Source: JAYRSJ01 sp041920215 (lineage in GTDB: Bacteria; Pseudomonadota; Gammaproteobacteria; Burkholderiales; Burkholderiaceae_C). From it: a stretch of 64,000 nt of DNA. The position numbers and the translations under genes were made by a program. The notes beneath the pieces were generated by a model. That model made no database searches, had not been told where the DNA came from, and was given only the letters and a program-made list of their open reading frames with translations. Positions 61,487-64,000 of the stretch are shown here, in pieces (within the stretch, counting starts at the first letter, position 1; the number at the start of each line of letters is the position of its first letter). The stretch spans positions 23,082 to 87,081 of the forward strand of contig JAYRSJ010000019.1 in assembly GCA_041920215.1 (NCBI GenBank), read 5' to 3'.

Positions 61487-62096
61487 TGAGAGCGCGGGCA
61501 TCGCTCTCGCTGCCATGCAGCCAGGTCTCCCAGTTCGTCGGATCCACATGCACGACGGACCGCTTGTCCTGTGCATCGGGCGGCAGATTGGGGTCGGGCT
61601 TGTGCAGACGGGACAACAGCGGGTGTCCGTCGCAGTTGCAGGTCAGCAGCGTGTAGTTCGAGACCACCTCGCCGGTGCCAGGATCCACCCACTCGGACCA
61701 GAGCCCAGCCAGGGCCCAGGGCAGCCCGTCGGCACGCCGGAGCTGCCACCATATGTTCCGGCCGGTCTCCCAGTTGGGCTCCTGGTACCAGGCCGCTGGG
61801 ATCAGGCAACGCTGCCCGTTGCGCCATGCCCCCTTGTAGGTGATGCGCTCGGCCACACCCTCGATGCGGGCGTTGTTGGTCAGTACGGCCCGGGAGGCCG
61901 GTCGGCGTGTCTTGCTGCCCGGCGCGATCATGCCCCATTGGCCGATCACGCAACTCAGTCCACCGGCACCGTCAGGGCGCAGGAAACCGCCACGGCCAAA
62001 GGGACCGACCGGCGCCTCTGCATAGTCGGGAGGCGGCAACGCCCGGAAGTAGCGGATGACCTCTTCCTTGGGGCTCATGTGGTAGAGATTGCACAT
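61389..62096 (-). CDS. SOS response-associated peptidase (YedK/SRAP family)
   Basis: SRAP proteins cross-link to abasic sites in ssDNA through the N-terminal Cys2. From ATG 62096 the 235-residue protein starts MCNLYHMSPKEE, with Cys2 exposed after Met removal. It contains NNARIEGVAER and CLIPAAWYQEPNW, and the active-site His region HPLLSRLHKP. The WYQEPNW and RLHK forms differ from the usual G(F/Y)YEW and H-x-RMP, so this is a divergent branch. It converges on the SOS-regulated gene and is divergent from a small gene at 62203. Confidence 0.85.
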   Translation of the reverse strand: MCNLYHMSPKEEVIRYFRALPPPDYAEAPVGPFGRGGFLRPDGAGGLSCVIGQWGMIAPGSKTRRPASRAVLTNNARIEGVAERITYKGAWRNGQRCLIPAAWYQEPNWETGRNIWWQLRRADGLPWALAGLWSEWVDPGTGEVVSNYTLLTCNCDGHPLLSRLHKPDPNLPPDAQDKRSVVHVDPTNWETWLHGSESDARALIKPPSTDLFDLSDAHRTDLVMAQMRPAQQSLL

Positions 62097-62202
62097 CAAG
62101 GCTGACTGTAGCGAGGCTTCCCCCAAAGTGGGGCACTCCTCAGATGGATGGCAAACCGAAGCCGGCTCGCCGATGCTTCCGCCATCACCAGCAGGAGCCG
62201 CC

Positions 62203-62451
62203 ATGTACACGCAGACCCCGTTCGTCCCTACCTTTGACAGCCGCACCGTACTGGCGCAATTCCGCCGGGCGACCCAGCGCTTGTTTCATCGGCGCATTGA
62301 AGCGTTGCCGGCGCTGGGTGTGGAGAGTGCCATGCCGGGTCTAGAAATCAGTGACTCAACCTTCGCGGCGTGGGAGGCCGAAGTGCAGCGACGGCTAATG
62401 CGGTCGAAGCGGCTCGACGAGCGCGTCCAGCCGCCGATCAGCGCTAGCTGA
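62203..62451 (+). CDS. small hypothetical protein
   Basis: The ATG at 62203 is preceded by a good AGGAG site. It encodes 82 residues (MYTQTPFVPTFDSRTVLAQF, then arginine-rich helices ending RLDERVQPPISAS). It is divergent from the SRAP gene and its last eight bases overlap the next, convergent gene. No domain is recognised. The basic, helical composition would allow nucleic-acid binding, but this is not shown. Confidence 0.5.
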   Translation: MYTQTPFVPTFDSRTVLAQFRRATQRLFHRRIEALPALGVESAMPGLEISDSTFAAWEAEVQRRLMRSKRLDERVQPPISAS

Positions 62452-62719
62452 ACACACCGACGGCCAGCTCAGCCCAGACCAGGGCCACAACGGCGGCTAT
62501 CAGCGCCCCGAAGAGACGGCGCTGCCATGTCAGGCGTACCCGCTGCAGTCCCAGAACATAGAGCATGCCGGCACCGAACAGCAATGCGCCCGCTGCCACG
62601 AAATCCTCGGCACCCCAGAGCACCTCGCTTGTGAACTGCATCGCCACCACGGGCAGCAGCAGCACCAGGCCGGTGGCGATCGCGACTTTGGCGGAAGAGC
62701 GGCTCAGGGATTGGTTCAT
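62444..62719 (-). CDS. small integral membrane protein
   Basis: From ATG 62719 the product is 91 residues with three hydrophobic segments: VAIATGLVLLLPVVAMQFTS, AAGALLFGAGMLYVLGL and LFGALIAAVVALVWAELAVG. The loops are short and basic between helices two and three. The pattern is that of a DUF-type inner-membrane protein common in Burkholderiales. Function unknown. Confidence 0.65.
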   Translation of the reverse strand: MNQSLSRSSAKVAIATGLVLLLPVVAMQFTSEVLWGAEDFVAAGALLFGAGMLYVLGLQRVRLTWQRRLFGALIAAVVALVWAELAVGVFS

Positions 62720-62930
62720 CTCAGCCCTCGAGGGTGGGGTTCGTGATTGAGGATAAGGATACTTGGGCCTGGCGGATTTGCCCATGGCTAGCGGTCGAGC
62801 GCGGGCACTGAACCGGCACGGGCAGGCGATCCGGCGGGCGGCATGTGCGGCTCATAGGCGGATCTCGGGCGGATCTCGGGCAGCTCATGCGCCCTCAGGG
62901 CTAAGGTCACAGCAGTTTGGAAGTGCTTGC

Positions 62931-63281
62931 TCAATGGTCGGGCATTTGGTTCCATACCCATGCGCTGACGTCAGTGGCTTCAGGAAGACCCAATCGCGCG
63001 GCGCCTGCCCACAGGACTTGCTGCTCCAGTGTTCCGCTCTCAGGCGGCCCCATCAGCGAGTACTGCCTGCCTGAGGACGTCGTGACCATGCGCGCGCTGT
63101 TGTCGATGGAGGCGATCGCCGACGTCAGCCGAACGACACCGTGGCCCATGTCTCGGTCTCTGAGTGTGGCCAGATGCAGTTCGCCGGCGGTCGACTTCAG
63201 CATCCGCCACGAGTACACCTCCATTTGCGGTTGTGCGTCTATCGATGGTGCATCGCGCTCGTTGCCAAGCAGAATCGTCAT
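62931..63281 (-). CDS. hypothetical protein, last gene of the DUF4926 operon
   Basis: The 116-residue product begins at an ATG overlapping the stop of the DUF4926 gene (ATGA). It has SRDRDM-like charged stretches with a mixed alpha/beta pattern (for example ASIDNSARMVTTSSGRQYSL). A C-terminal VSAWVWNQ resembles small unassigned accessory proteins. No domain or signal peptide is recognised. Translational coupling suggests it works with DUF4926. Confidence 0.55.
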   Translation of the reverse strand: MTILLGNERDAPSIDAQPQMEVYSWRMLKSTAGELHLATLRDRDMGHGVVRLTSAIASIDNSARMVTTSSGRQYSLMGPPESGTLEQQVLWAGAARLGLPEATDVSAWVWNQMPDH

Positions 63282-63643
63282 CTCTGCTCTCCTTGCGTGT
63301 TTGGCTCGGGCGAAGGCAGTCGGTCCTCTCCGTAGATCAACTGGCGCTTGGCCCAGTCTTGCCGCAGCCGCTCAGCGACCGCTGGGTCGGACAAGGGGCG
63401 AGACTCTTGTTCAGGGCCGTCAAGGCAAGCATGAAAGTCGGCAGGTGATTGCCTGAGTTGATTGGAGGCGACGGTGGCGACAGCAATCGTCTGGCCATCT
63501 TCCGTCATGAACTCCACTTCGTAGGCCTCACCCGCACCGTGCACATGGACCACCACGCCCTGCGTTCCCGCCTTCAATTGAGGCAGCGGCAGCGCCTCTG
63601 ACAACACGACCTGGCTGTAGATCTCAAACATGTCGGCCTTCAT
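63278..63643 (-). CDS. DUF4926-domain protein
   Basis: The 121-residue protein shows the DUF4926 pattern: MFEIYSQVVLSEALPLPQL, a glycine-rich turn KAGTQGVVVHVHGAG, then YEVEFMTEDGQTIAV. This SH3-like small domain is often found beside toxin-type genes in mobile regions. A charged C-terminal extension of about 45 residues (VAERLRQDWAKRQLIYGEDR) is atypical. Its ATG directly abuts the upstream TAG stop. Confidence 0.65.
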   Translation of the reverse strand: MKADMFEIYSQVVLSEALPLPQLKAGTQGVVVHVHGAGEAYEVEFMTEDGQTIAVATVASNQLRQSPADFHACLDGPEQESRPLSDPAVAERLRQDWAKRQLIYGEDRLPSPEPNTQGEQR

Positions 63644-63902
63644 CTAGCCCAAGTGACCTGGAAGATCACTGCGCATCCGCTCCAGGAGCGCTTCCACGCG
63701 GCGCCTGCCATCCTCGCTGGTTAGTGCTTGCGCTGGCGTCGCGCCGCCGAGTTCCGATTGGGGCTGAACCAGCCAACCATCCAACCATGCCAAGAGTAAG
63801 ACCCCGTCGCGGACACCGCCACTGTCGTCGATCATCTGGCCCAGCTTGTTCAGCAAAGCCACCTTGGCACGGGCATTATCAAAGTCGGAGACCTTCAAGA
63901 CG
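63644..63902 (-). pseudogene. DUF2384 (MbcA/ParS-type) antitoxin fragment, N-terminus lost to an insertion
   Basis: The remaining 86 codons encode LLAWLDGWLVQPQSELGGAT and GRRRVEALLERMRSDLPG, matching the C-terminal toxin-binding domain of Xre/MbcA/ParS antitoxins. Upstream, the frame continues into sequence that reads as an insertion-sequence terminus (from 63903), so the HTH half and original start are missing. It is the first gene of the operon with DUF4926. No RES-domain toxin partner is seen downstream. Confidence 0.55.
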
Positions 63903-64000
63903 TGTTGGCGCCGATCTAAATTTGACCCACCCTGCCGATTGAACTTTGACCCAGGGCTTGGGGCCAGCATCGGCTGATGCCGGCTGTGGACAACTGTAGC
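63903..64000. mobile_element. IS21-like insertion-sequence end (partial)
   Basis: The sequence begins TGTTGGCGCC and contains two TTTGACCCA-type motifs (AAATTTGACCCA at 63918-63929 and ACTTTGACCCA at 63941-63951) about 22 bases apart. Repeated terminal motifs of this kind and a TG terminus are typical of IS21/IS408-family ends. The transposase genes would lie beyond the window. Confidence 0.5.

Larger units (their letters stand above)
39517..64000. mobile_element. genomic island with five-gene recombinase module and metal-resistance cargo (right end not reached)
   Basis: The left boundary is where the radical SAM gene loses homology, about 39517. From there to 46618 the sequence is visibly richer in A+T and in rare codons than the core genome. 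It encodes three tyrosine-recombinase-like proteins plus two helpers. High-GC metal-resistance cargo, small accessory genes and an insertion-sequence end follow. The 3' part of the interrupted gene, which should mark the right end, is absent, so the island probably extends beyond the window. No tRNA, direct repeat or conjugation gene was seen. Confidence 0.7.

Noticed and set aside
62763..63074. 103-codon plus-strand frame near the right end
   Set aside because: It has no ribosome site or domain, Arg/Ala/Gly-rich composition, and overlaps the better-supported minus-strand gene at 62931-63281.

Overview
The window looks like a chromosomal segment of a high-GC betaproteobacterium of the order Burkholderiales. 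The evidence is gene order: der-hfq-hflX-hflK-hflC-DUF2065-hisZ-purA, then rpsB-tsf-pyrH-frr-uppS-cdsA-dxr-rseP-bamA-skp-lpxD-fabZ-lpxA-lpxB-rnhB, divergent ppsR/ppsA, and rpsF-priB-rpsR-rplI-dnaB. A Rubrivivax/Leptothrix/Roseateles-type relative is an inference; the genus cannot be fixed from the sequence alone.

Core region (1-39163). Nearly all genes are conserved housekeeping genes: ribosome and RNA metabolism (der, hfq, rnr, rpsB, tsf, frr, rpsF, rpsR, rplI, rnhB, a TrmH-type methyltransferase), membrane proteolysis (hflK/hflC, rseP), isoprenoid, phospholipid and lipid A synthesis (uppS, cdsA, dxr, lpxD, fabZ, lpxA, lpxB), outer-membrane assembly (bamA, skp), nucleotide and amino-acid metabolism (purA, hisZ, pyrH), gluconeogenesis (ppsA with its regulator ppsR), a Na+/solute symporter and the replicative helicase. 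Start/stop overlaps (ATGA or GTGA) are common. A tRNA-Leu(CAG) gene lies on the minus strand between the phosphoribosyltransferase and rnr genes. A three-gene minus-strand block (nnrD, an FAD amine oxidoreductase, an amidase) precedes rpsB.

Island (about 39517 to the window end). Downstream of dnaB, a LexA-box-controlled radical SAM gene (PA0069-like) breaks off just before its CxxxCxxC iron-sulfur motif. At the break begins a lower-GC block of five tightly coupled genes: three tyrosine-recombinase-like proteins (one with degenerate catalytic boxes), a helper that joins an HTH and coiled coil to a P-loop kinase-like domain, and a second small HTH-like helper. The layout recalls Tn554-type TnpABC or the three-recombinase mobile trios, but it is larger. 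The missing part of the radical SAM gene is not in the window, so the island probably continues past 64000.

The cargo is mostly heavy-metal resistance: a minus-strand czcI-czcC-accessory-czcB-czcA-accessory efflux operon, a divergent czcR/czcS two-component pair, a Zn/Cd/Pb P1B-ATPase coupled to a transglutaminase-like protein and facing a MerR-type regulator across a palindromic operator, and a CzcE-like periplasmic protein. Appended to the 3' end of the efflux operon are a small basic membrane protein and a predicted PD-(D/E)XK nuclease. The last 3 kb hold a second SOS-promoter gene, a divergent YedK-type SRAP peptidase, small unknown proteins, a DUF4926 operon, and a DUF2384-like antitoxin gene that appears truncated by an IS21-like insertion end at the window edge.

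The most unusual points are the HTH/coiled-coil/P-loop fusion in the recombinase operon, the degenerate recombinase partner, the nuclease/membrane pair riding on the metal operon, and the twin SOS promoters whose LexA boxes end one base before the ATG.
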